A stretch of 64,000 bases of DNA, taken from the NCBI GenBank assembly GCA_019695185.1, contig JAIBAN010000007.1, positions 62,001-126,000 of the forward strand, written 5' to 3'. Origin of the DNA: Blastocatellia bacterium (GTDB lineage Bacteria; Acidobacteriota; Blastocatellia; Chloracidobacteriales; Chloracidobacteriaceae). The translations under genes were made by a program, and so were the position numbers. Numbering within the stretch: the first letter of the stretch is position 1; each line of letters begins with the position of its first letter. The notes below the pieces were generated by a model. That model was not told where the DNA came from. It saw only the letters and a list, made by a program, of their open reading frames with translations, and ran no database searches. Of this stretch, positions 7,270 through 16,322 are shown piece by piece.

Positions 7270-8340
7270 ATGCGCGCAATTTCATTGCGTTGGTTGAGCG
7301 TGTTGCTGGTCACGGCCATGGTTCACACCCTGGCTGTCTTTGCCCAGACACCGCAAGCCCCAGCGTCTGCCCCTAACGATGCGTTGAGAGCATTGTTGGG
7401 TGCGGACGATAATGCGGCGCTCGCCATCATGTATGGCGGCGAGACACGTGGAAACATTGATACCTGTGGTTGACGGGCCCATCCCATGGGGGGACTGGCG
7501 CGGCGCGTCAGTTATTTACAAGCTTTTCGCAAGACTTTTGCCCAAACCCAGGTGATTGAATTGAACGCCGGTTACAGCTTGAACGATGCGGGGGTTATGG
7601 CCAATCCGCCGCTCAAGGACATCGCCGTTCAAAACACATACGCCCTCCGGGCTTACAGCCGGTTTCCGTTTGATGCCTTCAATATCTCGTTCCATGATTT
7701 ACCGGTCCTGAGCCAGTATCTGGAAAAAGTACATCAAAAGGCCAACTTTGCTGAATTCCCGGCCCTGAAAACCCTGGTGTCGGCCAACCTGACACCCGAA
7801 GCAGACCAGAAGACGCACCTGCCGATTGCGCCTTACATCATTCGTGAACTGAAAAGCCCACGGTTTCCCAAAGGAAAACTGCGGGTGGGGATTACAGGTT
7901 TCAGTGAACCTGCCCCCGGAGCCAATCAGGGATATGTCTGGCGTGAAGTCGAAAAAACAGCCACCGAAGTTCTGCCCGAACTGCGGAAAAAGGTGGACCT
8001 GGTGGTCGTCATGGCCTATTTACCGGTTGACCAGGCACAAAATCTGTGCCGCAATCATCCGGAAATTGACGTCTGTATCGCGGCTTACACCAAAGTCTTT
8101 CAGGCCCCAATTGAAAAATTCGGCAACGCCCAGTTCGTAATGAGCAATTACGAAACCAAAAACCTGGGCGAACTGAGGATTTCCTTTGGTCCGAAAGGCG
8201 AACTAACCGTCACCAACCGGTTTGTGCCGCTTGACAGCCAGATTCCGGACGAACCGGCAGCCGCCCAACTCGTCCAGGAAACCAAGACTGCTGTTGACGC
8301 GGCCCAAAAAGCGATGGTGCAGCAGATGCAGAACCACTAA
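7270..8340 (+). CDS. Secreted nucleotidase-like protein with in-frame UGA (candidate selenoprotein, Sec68)
   Basis: One frame runs from the ATG at 7270 to the TAA at 8338-8340 (356 codons before the stop), broken only by TGA at 7471-7473. Residues 1-25 are a Sec signal peptide (ends VFAQ). The break lies in GNIDTCG-[TGA]-RAHPMGGLARR. In related secreted metallophosphoesterase/5'-nucleotidase-like proteins I know this region as CGC..P.GGLARR, so the UGA falls on the second, conserved cysteine. Homology continues smoothly on both sides in the same frame, which argues against a frameshift. A small hairpin lies 22-38 nt after the UGA. The usual D.H metal motif reads GETRGN here. Alternatives are a nonsense mutation or sequencing error. 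If the UGA is a stop, a 284-residue piece could start at 7486. Confidence 0.7.
7495..7511 (+). promoter_or_regulatory. Candidate bacterial SECIS hairpin
   Basis: CTGGCGC (7495-7501) pairs with GCGTCAG (7505-7511), one G-U pair, around a GGC loop that starts 28 nt after the UGA. A G at the loop start and this distance agree with what is known of bacterial SECIS elements. A second small hairpin (CCCAT/ATGGG, 7478-7490) lies closer. The region is GC-rich coding DNA, so chance pairing is possible. Confidence 0.4.
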
Positions 8341-8345
8341 AAACC

Positions 8346-8462
8346 AGTCTTGGGAGTCCTGGGAGTCTGAAGAAGCAATGCAGTGACAAGTAAACAGTGA
8401 CAGGATTTTTTTCTTGTCGCCTGTTACCTGTTTTTGACTCCCAAGACTCCCAAGACTCCCTG
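8346..8462. repeat. Inverted nonamer array (TTGGGAGTC / GACTCCCAA)
   Basis: Left arm 8346-8370, right arm about 8437-8462. The centre contains GTGACAGG, a T-run and CTTGTC. This is the reverse complement of the centre of the array at 1904-2060, so the same core sits in opposite orientation between the same kind of arms. Confidence 0.85.
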
Positions 8463-8636
8463 GACTGTATTTTCATTTTTTGCTAGCTTTGCGCACCTGA
8501 TTTTTCAACACAATCCAACGTTTTTATCTGATTTTTCGCACTTCAAAGTTTCTTGTACCCGATCTGTTGTGCTTGAGATTTGGTGCATATCTTGCAACAA
8601 CCTGGTGACAGGTTTGTCTCGGAGGCAGATTCTGCA

Positions 8637-8981
8637 ATGTCATACGAAGCTCTCGGAATGGTCGAAACCAAAGGATTCATCGGGGCAGTGGAAGCCGCTG
8701 ACGCGATGGTGAAAGCCGCCAACGTCGTTTTGGTCGGCAAGGAATACATTGGTGCCGGTTATGTGACGGTGTTTGTGCGGGGTGATGTCGGAGCCGTTAA
8801 AGCCGCCACCGATGCCGGTGCCGCTGCTGCCCGCCGGGTCGGCGAACTGATTAGCGTCCATGTGATTCCCCGCCCGCACCAGGAAGTCGAGCGCGTCTTT
8901 GAAGAACAGGGCTGGAGCCTCACCAAAGCACTCGACAGCGGCAACGCCAAGGAACTCAACGACGGCAAAGGGAAAAAATAA
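8637..8981 (+). CDS. BMC-domain microcompartment shell protein (hexameric, BMC-H)
   Basis: The 114-residue protein has one BMC domain (residues about 3-88): [21 protein letters not shown], then [20 protein letters not shown] (split here at the pore loop). The pore loop between strands, KEYIGAG at 35-41, replaces the K-x-GSG type loop of PduA/EutM; Tyr37 and the missing lysine-serine pair may change pore selectivity. A charged 25-residue tail ([25 protein letters not shown]) follows the domain. Such proteins tile the facets of the polyhedral protein shell. It is followed by a shell-pathway aldehyde dehydrogenase; a vertex protein is at 16323. A GGAGG motif about 12 nt upstream supports this start. 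Confidence 0.95.
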   Translation: MSYEALGMVETKGFIGAVEAADAMVKAANVVLVGKEYIGAGYVTVFVRGDVGAVKAATDAGAAAARRVGELISVHVIPRPHQEVERVFEEQGWSLTKALDSGNAKELNDGKGKK

Positions 8982-9097
8982 TTGAGAATTGAGAATTGAG
9001 AATTAAAACAGCAGAAGTATTCAAAAAAGCCTCTGATTGGACTGCTGAATACGAATCGGGTTGAATTCTCAATTCTCAATTCTCAATTCTCAATTAA
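8981..9097. repeat. Inverted heptamer array (ATTGAGA / TCTCAAT)
   Basis: Left arm 8981-9005 (three units, beginning on the last base of the BMC-H stop codon) faces right arm 9062-9097 (four to five units). The hairpin would end 5 nt before the GAAGGAGG ribosome binding site of the aldehyde dehydrogenase, so it lies inside a probable operon. Confidence 0.9.
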
Positions 9098-9115
9098 AGA
9101 TGAAGGAGGCCGCTC

Positions 9116-10930
9116 ATGGCATTGGACCGTGATTTGAGTTCCATCCAGCAAGCGCGCGACCTGGTTGAAGCTGCGCACCGTGCCCAAAGTGTGCTGGCAA
9201 CGTTTTCCCAAGAGAAGATTGATTCCATCGTCCAGACCATGGCCGCCACGGCGTTAGCCCATTCCGAACGGCTGGCGGAAATGGCCGTCCAGGAAACCGG
9301 GTTTGGGATTGCTTCCGACAAAGTGATTAAAAACACCTTTGCCGGAAAAAACGTCCATGAGTTTTTTCGCTCGTTGCGCACCGTGGGCGTGATTCGGGAA
9401 ACTCCGACCCTCATCGAAGTGGCCGACCCGCGTGGCGTGGTTTGTGCCATCATTCCCTCCACCAATCCGACCTCGACTGCGATTTTCAAAGCATTAATCA
9501 GCATTAAATCCCGCAACGGAGTGGTGATGAGCCCGCACCCTTCGGCAGCCGGTTGTATTGCCGAAACGACCCGCCTCATGCGGGAGGCAGCCGAAGCCGC
9601 CGGACTCCCGCCTGGAGCCATTGGCTGTCTTTCGATTGCGACCCTGGGCGGCACCGAAGCCCTGATGAAGCACGAAAAAACGGCGGTCATCCTGGCTACC
9701 GGCGGAACGGGGCTGGTCCGGGCTGCCTACAGTTCGGGCAAACCTGCTTTTGGCGTGGGACCCGGTAACGTTCCGGTGCTGATTGAACGCAGTGCGGATA
9801 TTCCCAAAGCTGTGGCGGATATCCTGGCCGGAAAAACCTTTGACAATGGGACCGTCTGTGCCTCAGAACAGGCGGTGGTGGTTGAGCAGCACTCGGATGC
9901 AGAAGTCCGTGCTCAGTTTCAGGCTCAGGGTGGTTACTTTTTGGGTAAGGAAGATGCCGAAAAACTGGCCAAAGTGGTGGTGCTGCCAAGCCGTGGTCTG
10001 AATGCCAAAATTGTCGGAAAATCAGTCAAAAAGATTGCCGAAATGGCTGGCATCAGCGTCCCCGAAGGGACCCGCTCCCTAATGGTGCAACTTGAGGGCG
10101 TTGGCCGTGATTACCCGCTTTCCCTCGAAAAACTCTCGCCGATTCTGGCCTATTACGTGGTGCCTGATTTCAAAACCGGCGTTGAACGGTGCGTCCAGAT
10201 TCTGCGTTATGGCGGAACCGGACATTCGGTTGGAATTCATTCACAGGACCGCGACAAAATCCGGGAATTCGGGATGCGTCAACCGGCTTCGCGGATTCTG
10301 GTCAATACTCCGACAACCCACGGGGCCATCGGGTTTTCCACTGAACTTTCCCCCAGTATGACCCTCGGTTGTGGCAGTTGGGGCGGCAACGTGACCTCCG
10401 ACAATATTTCCCCGCTCCACTTGATGGATGTCAAACGGATTGCCTTTGAAACCTTCCCGGTTACCCGTCCGACGGTCAAAGCACCGCCTCCGGTCAAATC
10501 CAGCGTGGTTGCGGCACCGGTTATTTCCGTCGGCCAATCGGCCCCACGGGCAGTGGTGCATCAGGTCATTCCATCGGCTACGCCGGCCTTGAAAACCGGC
10601 ACCGGCTCGATTGACCGCAATGCCATCGCCGCCTTGGTGGACCAGTTTCTTTCCGAGCGAAAAGCGAAAGGACCGGCTCCCTCAAAAAAAGTTGAGCCGA
10701 CACCGCCACCCGTTGCGCCGCCTCAGCCAGTCGCGCAGCCTGCTCCGGCGGCGGTGCCGGCTCCAGAACCAGTGGCTGAAAAAGCAGTTGAGTTTGTTTG
10801 TGAGGATGATGTTCGGCGGGCCATGGTCGCAGGCCGCAAAATTCTGACTGACAAGAAAACCATCATTACCCCTGCCGCCCGTGATTTGGGCCGCGAACAA
10901 AACGTGTTCACCGGCTACGCAGACAAGTGA
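9116..10930 (+). CDS. CoA-acylating aldehyde dehydrogenase of BMC type (EutE/PduP-like) with extra C-terminal module
   Basis: Residues 1-455 match the acetaldehyde/propionaldehyde dehydrogenases of microcompartments: [30 protein letters not shown], catalytic Cys248 in NGTVCASEQ, and [13 protein letters not shown]. They convert an aldehyde with CoA and NAD to acyl-CoA. The protein is 604 long, about 140 more than usual: a Pro/Ala-rich linker (about 456-557) joins a terminal segment (559-604) with an amphipathic helix [14 protein letters not shown] and [12 protein letters not shown] similar TPxAR stretch occurs in EutT, so the tail may be a targeting or docking element. It is the signature enzyme of this locus. 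GAAGGAGG 7 nt upstream. Confidence 0.93.
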   Translation: MALDRDLSSIQQARDLVEAAHRAQSVLATFSQEKIDSIVQTMAATALAHSERLAEMAVQETGFGIASDKVIKNTFAGKNVHEFFRSLRTVGVIRETPTLIEVADPRGVVCAIIPSTNPTSTAIFKALISIKSRNGVVMSPHPSAAGCIAETTRLMREAAEAAGLPPGAIGCLSIATLGGTEALMKHEKTAVILATGGTGLVRAAYSSGKPAFGVGPGNVPVLIERSADIPKAVADILAGKTFDNGTVCASEQAVVVEQHSDAEVRAQFQAQGGYFLGKEDAEKLAKVVVLPSRGLNAKIVGKSVKKIAEMAGISVPEGTRSLMVQLEGVGRDYPLSLEKLSPILAYYVVPDFKTGVERCVQILRYGGTGHSVGIHSQDRDKIREFGMRQPASRILVNTPTTHGAIGFSTELSPSMTLGCGSWGGNVTSDNISPLHLMDVKRIAFETFPVTRPTVKAPPPVKSSVVAAPVISVGQSAPRAVVHQVIPSATPALKTGTGSIDRNAIAALVDQFLSERKAKGPAPSKKVEPTPPPVAPPQPVAQPAPAAVPAPEPVAEKAVEFVCEDDVRRAMVAGRKILTDKKTIITPAARDLGREQNVFTGYADK

Positions 10931-11060
10931 AAAACCGGGTTCGGTCTTTGGATTTCAGGTCATTCCCTTCCGGATTTGGCTTGAAAATTCTGAAAACCTG
11001 ACGCTTCATCAATCAAACCCAATTTCCCTGAGTCTGTAAAAAACCGCCCCGGACGAAAAT

Positions 11061-11093
11061 GGACTCAGTCCGCAGTCCGCAGTCCACAGTCCT
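11061..11093 (+). repeat. Short heptamer array (AGTCCGC / AGTCCAC)
   Basis: Four period-7 units related to the TCAGTCC word, with no partner arm. They lie in the 220-bp gap before the Rieske oxygenase gene; I see nothing else there. Confidence 0.7.
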
Positions 11094-11150
11094 ATTTTCA
11101 ACCTCAAGGCGAAGAGAAGCCGCTTCTTTTCGCCTTTTTCTCTTTAACTT

Positions 11151-12227
11151 ATGACAACACCCAGCATTGACATTGACGAACGCCTTTCCCATGCCTCCAC
11201 CCTTTCCTCCGCATGGTACCGGGAACCGCATCTGCTTCAGGTGGAAATGAAAAACGTGCTGGCCCGGACCTGGCAACTGGTTGGCCGGGTCGAGCAGGTT
11301 GCCGCGCCCGGTCAGTTTTTCACCACCACCATTGGCCATGAACCAGTCCTGGTGGTGCGCGGAAATGACAACAAGTTGCGGGCCATGTCAAATGTCTGCC
11401 GCCACCGGGCCGGGCCTGTGGCAACGGGAACAGGCCACTGTGGGGTTTTTCACTGTGGGTATCATGGTTGGAGCTATGCCCATAACGGGCGGCTGATTGG
11501 AACCCCTGAATTTGATGGAGTGGCCGATTTTCAAAAGCAGGATGTCTGCCTGCCCCGGTTTCAGGTGGCACAGTGGGCAGGGCTTGTTTTTGTCAACTGT
11601 GACCTGACAGCACCTTCGCTGGAGGACATTCTGGAAGATATTCCCGACCGGGTGGCCAAATTTGATTTTGGGACCATGAAACTTGCCGCCCGCAAAGACT
11701 GGGAAATTGACTGCAATTGGAAAACCTATGTGGACAATTATCTGGAGGGATATCACATCCCAACCGTCCACCCTTCGCTCAACCGCGAACTGGATTACGC
11801 CCATTACCGGACGGAAACCAAACGCTACTATTCCATCCAGCATTCGCCGGTGAAAAACCCGCAGCGCATCCGACTCAATGAAAACGACGCAAATAACGAA
11901 GCACTCTACTTTTGGGTCTTTCCAAACCTGATGCTCAATGTGTATCCTGACAACTATTCGACCAATTTGATTGTGCCACTTGGTCCCGAACGAACCTTGA
12001 CCATTTTCGAGTGGTATTTTCACAATCCTGAAGCGTCCGAAGTCCAGGAAAAAGTCAAACAGACCATCGAGTTTTCCGACGAAGTGCAAATCGAAGACAT
12101 CGCCATTTGCGAGGCTGTCCAACGGGGACTGCGCTCCCAGACGTATCAACAAGGTCGGTTTTCGGTCAAAAGAGAAAACGGTGTGCATCATTTCCACCGT
12201 TTGCTGGCAGAGTTTCTGGCAAGCTGA
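11151..12227 (+). CDS. Rieske non-haem iron oxygenase, large subunit
   Basis: The 358-residue protein has a Rieske [2Fe-2S] centre (Cys83, His85, Cys102, His105 in CRH and CGYH) and a mononuclear iron site (His202 and His207 in EGYHIPTVHP, Asp316) with the bridging Asp195. The overall pattern (DNYLEGYHIPTVHPSL, then FPNLMLNVYPD) is close to the choline, glycine-betaine and carnitine mono-oxygenase group, which oxidise or cleave at quaternary-amine carbons and release aldehydes. It sits between two microcompartment genes, so it could feed an aldehyde to the CoA-acylating dehydrogenase; that link is inference. No reductase gene is adjacent, so electrons must come from elsewhere. The ATG has no strong ribosome binding site (TTTAACTT precedes it). 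Confidence 0.9.
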   Translation: MTTPSIDIDERLSHASTLSSAWYREPHLLQVEMKNVLARTWQLVGRVEQVAAPGQFFTTTIGHEPVLVVRGNDNKLRAMSNVCRHRAGPVATGTGHCGVFHCGYHGWSYAHNGRLIGTPEFDGVADFQKQDVCLPRFQVAQWAGLVFVNCDLTAPSLEDILEDIPDRVAKFDFGTMKLAARKDWEIDCNWKTYVDNYLEGYHIPTVHPSLNRELDYAHYRTETKRYYSIQHSPVKNPQRIRLNENDANNEALYFWVFPNLMLNVYPDNYSTNLIVPLGPERTLTIFEWYFHNPEASEVQEKVKQTIEFSDEVQIEDIAICEAVQRGLRSQTYQQGRFSVKRENGVHHFHRLLAEFLAS

Positions 12228-12254
12228 CAGGTCATCGGGCGAAATGGAGTTGCC

Positions 12255-12848
12255 ATGAGTGAAAACAATGGATTGATTCAGGCTTTCCAGGAAATGTTGG
12301 AACAATCCCAACTGAAAACTGAAGAACGAATCAAGGGTATTGTGCAAACTGCGGTACAGGAATCCGAACAACGGGTTTTAGTCACAATTGACGAGGTTCG
12401 CACCGAACTCCTTGTCAAGATTGACGCTGTGGATACCAAAGTGGACGCCGTGCATGCCGAACTCCTCGCCAGGATTGATGCGGTAGATGCAAAGGTGGAC
12501 GCCGTGCGTGCCGAACTGTTGGAAAACCATGTCCGCCTCAATGCCAAACTTGACCGACATCATGCCGAACATAAAGCAGACAACCGAATGTCGTTTGAAG
12601 CCGCCAAGGATGTGGGCCGCCGGGTCAAAAAAGTTCAGAACAATTTGAAAGCCGTCAAACAAACGGTTGAAGAAATGGACATCACCCTCAAAGACATCAA
12701 ACGCCGTACTTTATTGGCCCAATCCGATGCAGCCAACGCATTAAGCCGTCAGGTTGACACCGATACCGAACTTGAAGCCCTTTTAGCCCGGCTCGAATCG
12801 TATGAAGCCCGTTTTGCCAAACCCGGCCCGCCGCCGGTCTCCGACTAA
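12255..12848 (+). CDS. Coiled-coil protein of unknown function
   Basis: A 197-residue charged, helical protein without signal peptide. Residues about 45-95 hold near-repeats of an 11-14-residue unit (ELLVKIDAVDTKVDAVHAEL, then ELLARIDAVDAKVDAVRAEL), suggesting a long parallel coiled coil; a second helical part (110-185) ends in a Pro-rich tail. It starts 27 nt after the Rieske gene with GGAG upstream, so it is probably co-transcribed. Not recognised as a known family. It may be a scaffold or simply a conserved accessory of the locus. Confidence 0.75.
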   Translation: MSENNGLIQAFQEMLEQSQLKTEERIKGIVQTAVQESEQRVLVTIDEVRTELLVKIDAVDTKVDAVHAELLARIDAVDAKVDAVRAELLENHVRLNAKLDRHHAEHKADNRMSFEAAKDVGRRVKKVQNNLKAVKQTVEEMDITLKDIKRRTLLAQSDAANALSRQVDTDTELEALLARLESYEARFAKPGPPPVSD

Positions 12849-12903
12849 CCACAGCACCAAAGATTTCTCCCCAATTACAACAACAACCAAAGGAGTTAAA
12901 GGT

Positions 12904-15900
12904 ATGTCCCCCCGAACATTGGAGCGCCTTTTCGCTGTTTTCCTCACCCTTGTGATTCCGCTTTTTTCCACCTCACTGTTTGCCCAAACATACCGGGGCA
13001 CCATTCTGGGAACCGTCTCGGACGCCAACGGCGGAGTGATTTCCGGGGCCAAAGTCACGGTCACCAACACTGCGACCGGGCTGGAACGCAATACCGTCAC
13101 GCTGGAGGACGGCAGCTACACGGTTCCGGAACTGCCGATTGGAACCTATGAAGTCCGGGTTGAACAAACCGGGTTTCAGAATGCCAAAGTGGAAAAGGTT
13201 TCGGTCGCCATTGCCGCCCAGCAGCGGGTGGACGTGACCTTGCAGGTGAGCGCCCAATCCGACGTGGTGGTGGTTTCCGGCATTGTGCCGCTGGTCAACA
13301 CAACCAGCACCGTTTTGGGAAATGTGCTGGAAAACAAACAGATTGCCGACCTGCCGGTGAATGGCCGGGACTATCAAAAACTGCTGGTGGTCAGCCCTGG
13401 CACCACCGGCGACCCCAGCGGTGCGGCAGACTCACCCGGCTCCTTCGGTCTGTTTAGCGCCAACGGCAATCGCGGACGGGCCAACAACTATTTGCTCGAC
13501 GGAACCGACATGAACGATGGCTACCGCAACCTGCCGGCCATCAACCAGGGTGGTGTGTTTGGCGTGCCGGCCACGATTTTGCCAGTCGAGGCGATTCAGG
13601 AACTGGTGGTGCTCTCAAATTTCGCCCCTGAATATGGACGGAACTCCGGTGCCATCGTCAACATCGTGACGAAATCGGGGACCAACGAATTTCACGGCAC
13701 GGCGTTTGAACATCTGCGCAACAACTATTTTGACGCCCGCAACTTTTTCAACACCAAGCCAAATCAGCAAACCGCCCTGCGCAACAACCAGTTTGGGTTT
13801 TCCCTGGGTGGTCCAATTTACAAAAACCGGACCTTCTTCTTTGTGAATTATGAGGGTCAGCGCGAACGGGTCGGGCTCAACAGTCTGGCACGGGTGCCGG
13901 ACCCGGCAGAACTTGCGGCCCTGGGCGGCCCGAAAAACGACATTATCCGGCAATTGCTGGCCCGTAATCCCTGGCCCTCTCCAAATATCAGCGTCCCGCT
14001 TTTTGACCCTTCGCCCAACGTCAGCCTGACGACTCCGGCCAAAGCTGACTCTGACAACTTCATCGCCAAAGTGGACCACTCGATTACGGCCAACGATACC
14101 ATTTCAGGCCGTTACTATTTTGGCGACAGCAACCAGAGCTTTCCGCTGGCGATTATCGGCGGCAACGTTCTGCCGGGATACAACACGGTGACCCCAACGC
14201 GGGTGCAGATTGTCTCGCTCTCGTACCTCAAGGTGATTTCCAACACCAAGGTCAACGAATTGCGCTACGGTTACAATCGTTACAATCAGGGCTTTTTTGC
14301 GGAAGACCGGGATTTCGACCCGCGTTCCATCGGACTCAACACCGGAGCACTCAATCCGCGCGATTTCGGGTCGCCTTTTATCCGCATCCGGAACGACGAC
14401 CGGCTTGGTTCGGCAATTGCTCCGCTGGGTGCAACTCTCTCCGTCCCGCGCGGACGAATTGCCACCAACAATCAGTTGCTGGACAACTTTTCCTGGAAAT
14501 TCAGCAAACACGATTTGAAATTCGGCTACGAGTTCCGTCGGACTTTCGTCAACGGCTTCTTTGATGCCGGGTACCGTGGACGGATTGATTTTGCTTCACT
14601 CAAGGATTTCCTGGCCGGAACTCCCAGCGGTGGCCGGAGCGCCTTTGGCGATTCACAGCGGGGAACCTTCCAAAACTCACATTCGGCCTATGTTCAGGAC
14701 AGCTACCGGTTTCGCCCCCGGATTACACTTAATTACGGCGTGCGCTACGACTATTTCGGATTGCTGGGTGAAGAACGAGGCCGTCTGAGCAACTTTGACC
14801 CCAAAAAAGGGCTGGTTGCCGGCGGACGGTTGTATGACCGCGACGCCAATAATTTCTCACCGCGCCTGGGCGTGGCCTGGGATGTTACCGGCAAAGGCCG
14901 AACCGTCGTGCGGGCTGGCTGGGGTGTGTTCAACGACATTTTCTCGCAGGATTTCTTTGTCGGACAGCTTCCCTTCAACACGTTCAACCCAGGGCCGGCC
15001 TACAACCCGATTGGCGAATCACCAATTCTCTTTTCCTTCTCAGCCACGGATAAGCTGACGGCAGGCGCACCGGTCTTTTCCGGTTTTGGTGATTCCGACG
15101 TGTTTGGCGTGGACCGCAATCTGCGCACGCCCTATGTGCAAAACTACAATCTCAACCTCCAGCATCAATTCTTCACCAACACGGTGTTGCAGGTTGGCTA
15201 TGTTGGTTCGACGGGACGGAAACTCTATCGCTACCGTGACATCAACCAGCCGGGCAACCCGGCAGTCAACACGGGCCGCCCCTTTGACAATGGCCCGTTT
15301 GCCCCGTCGGGCGGAACCTTTTTCTATGTCAACCAGTTCGAATCAACCGCCGTTTCACAGTACCACTCGCTCCAGAGCAACCTCTCGGTACGTGATTTCC
15401 ACGGTTTGACCACCTCGCTCAATTACACGTGGTCCCATTCGATTGACAATGCAAGCGACGGCCAGGACTTCGTTCCGAACGCCACCCAGCCGGACAACAG
15501 CTATCGCCCGGACCTTGAAAAAGGCAATTCGAACTTTGACAGCCGCCACCGGTTTGTCATGACGTTTGTTTATGCTTTACCGAAATTCAACGTGACCGGT
15601 CCGGTGACCAGACGGCTGGCCAACGGCTGGCAGGTGAGCGGACTGCTCACCGTCCGCAGCGGCAATCCGTTCCACGTCAATTTCTTTGATGATTTCAACG
15701 GCACGGGCGAGTTTTTTGTCCGTCCGGAACTGGTGGGCGACCCTTATGCGGGAACGAGCGCACCGGACCGTTTCCTGAATCTGTCAGCCTTCAAGGTTCC
15801 CTGCGGACTGGATGCCGACGGAGCCTGCATTCCGGGTACCTATCAGTTTGGTTCGCTGGGACGGAATTCGCTCAAAGGACCGAATTACAAAAACTTTGAC

Positions 15901-16167
15901 TTTTCCATCACCAAGCTGACCGACATCACTGAAAAGGTGAAATTTGAATTCCGTGCGGAATTCTATAACCTCTTCAACCACCCGAATTTTTCGAACCCGC
16001 TGCTGCCGAGCTTCCTGGCCGATGCCGGCTTTAACGGGATTGACGCCAGTGGTCGCGGAATCGGTTTCCTGCCTTTGACAGCCACACCTGATGTGGGCAT
16101 CGGCAACCCGTTCCTGGGCGGCGGCGGCAACCGGAACATTCAATTTGTGGCACGAATCCTCTTTTAA
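12904..16167 (+). CDS. TonB-dependent receptor, Oar-like with carboxypeptidase-regulatory N-domain
   Basis: The 1087-residue protein has a signal peptide (ends SLFAQ at about 26), an N-terminal carboxypeptidase-regulatory-like beta domain (GTVSDANGGVISGAKVTVTN), a plug (NGRDYQKLLVVSPG, GSFGLFSANGNRGRANNYLLDG split here) and a C-terminal outer-membrane barrel ending in the aromatic terminus ...NIQFVARILF. This architecture is very common in Acidobacteriota. Substrate unknown; its place between the Rieske/BMC genes and the BMC vertex gene suggests uptake of the compound this locus degrades. The ATG at 12904 follows AAAGGAG and begins the signal peptide; the longer frame overlaps the previous gene. 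Confidence 0.92.
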   Translation: MSPRTLERLFAVFLTLVIPLFSTSLFAQTYRGTILGTVSDANGGVISGAKVTVTNTATGLERNTVTLEDGSYTVPELPIGTYEVRVEQTGFQNAKVEKVSVAIAAQQRVDVTLQVSAQSDVVVVSGIVPLVNTTSTVLGNVLENKQIADLPVNGRDYQKLLVVSPGTTGDPSGAADSPGSFGLFSANGNRGRANNYLLDGTDMNDGYRNLPAINQGGVFGVPATILPVEAIQELVVLSNFAPEYGRNSGAIVNIVTKSGTNEFHGTAFEHLRNNYFDARNFFNTKPNQQTALRNNQFGFSLGGPIYKNRTFFFVNYEGQRERVGLNSLARVPDPAELAALGGPKNDIIRQLLARNPWPSPNISVPLFDPSPNVSLTTPAKADSDNFIAKVDHSITANDTISGRYYFGDSNQSFPLAIIGGNVLPGYNTVTPTRVQIVSLSYLKVISNTKVNELRYGYNRYNQGFFAEDRDFDPRSIGLNTGALNPRDFGSPFIRIRNDDRLGSAIAPLGATLSVPRGRIATNNQLLDNFSWKFSKHDLKFGYEFRRTFVNGFFDAGYRGRIDFASLKDFLAGTPSGGRSAFGDSQRGTFQNSHSAYVQDSYRFRPRITLNYGVRYDYFGLLGEERGRLSNFDPKKGLVAGGRLYDRDANNFSPRLGVAWDVTGKGRTVVRAGWGVFNDIFSQDFFVGQLPFNTFNPGPAYNPIGESPILFSFSATDKLTAGAPVFSGFGDSDVFGVDRNLRTPYVQNYNLNLQHQFFTNTVLQVGYVGSTGRKLYRYRDINQPGNPAVNTGRPFDNGPFAPSGGTFFYVNQFESTAVSQYHSLQSNLSVRDFHGLTTSLNYTWSHSIDNASDGQDFVPNATQPDNSYRPDLEKGNSNFDSRHRFVMTFVYALPKFNVTGPVTRRLANGWQVSGLLTVRSGNPFHVNFFDDFNGTGEFFVRPELVGDPYAGTSAPDRFLNLSAFKVPCGLDADGACIPGTYQFGSLGRNSLKGPNYKNFDFSITKLTDITEKVKFEFRAEFYNLFNHPNFSNPLLPSFLADAGFNGIDASGRGIGFLPLTATPDVGIGNPFLGGGGNRNIQFVARILF

Positions 16168-16170
16168 GAA

Positions 16171-16315
16171 GTTTTGGGAGTCTTGGGAGTCCTGGGAGTC
16201 TTGGGAGTCGAAGACCGGTCGAGGATTGAGAAAGATTTCTCAGTCCTCAGTCCTGAGTCCTCAGTCCTGATTTTGACTCCCAGGACTCCCAAGACTCCCA
16301 AGACTCCCAAGACTG
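16171..16315. repeat. Nested inverted array: nonamer arms around a heptamer core
   Basis: Left arm 16171-16209 (TTGGGAGTC units) faces right arm 16275-16315 (GACTCCCAA units). Between them is a run of TCAGTCC heptamers (16238-16270). It is the only array here in which the 9-nt and 7-nt families are nested. It ends 7 nt before the start codon of the vertex protein gene, leaving little room for a ribosome binding site. Confidence 0.88.
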
Positions 16316-16322
16316 AAAAAGT

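Noticed and set aside
7174-8340. Two separate genes or a frameshifted pseudogene at the nucleotidase-like locus
   Set aside because: Both parts share one frame, the signal peptide is only on the first part, and the family motif spans the TGA; Sec or a single stop is the simpler reading.
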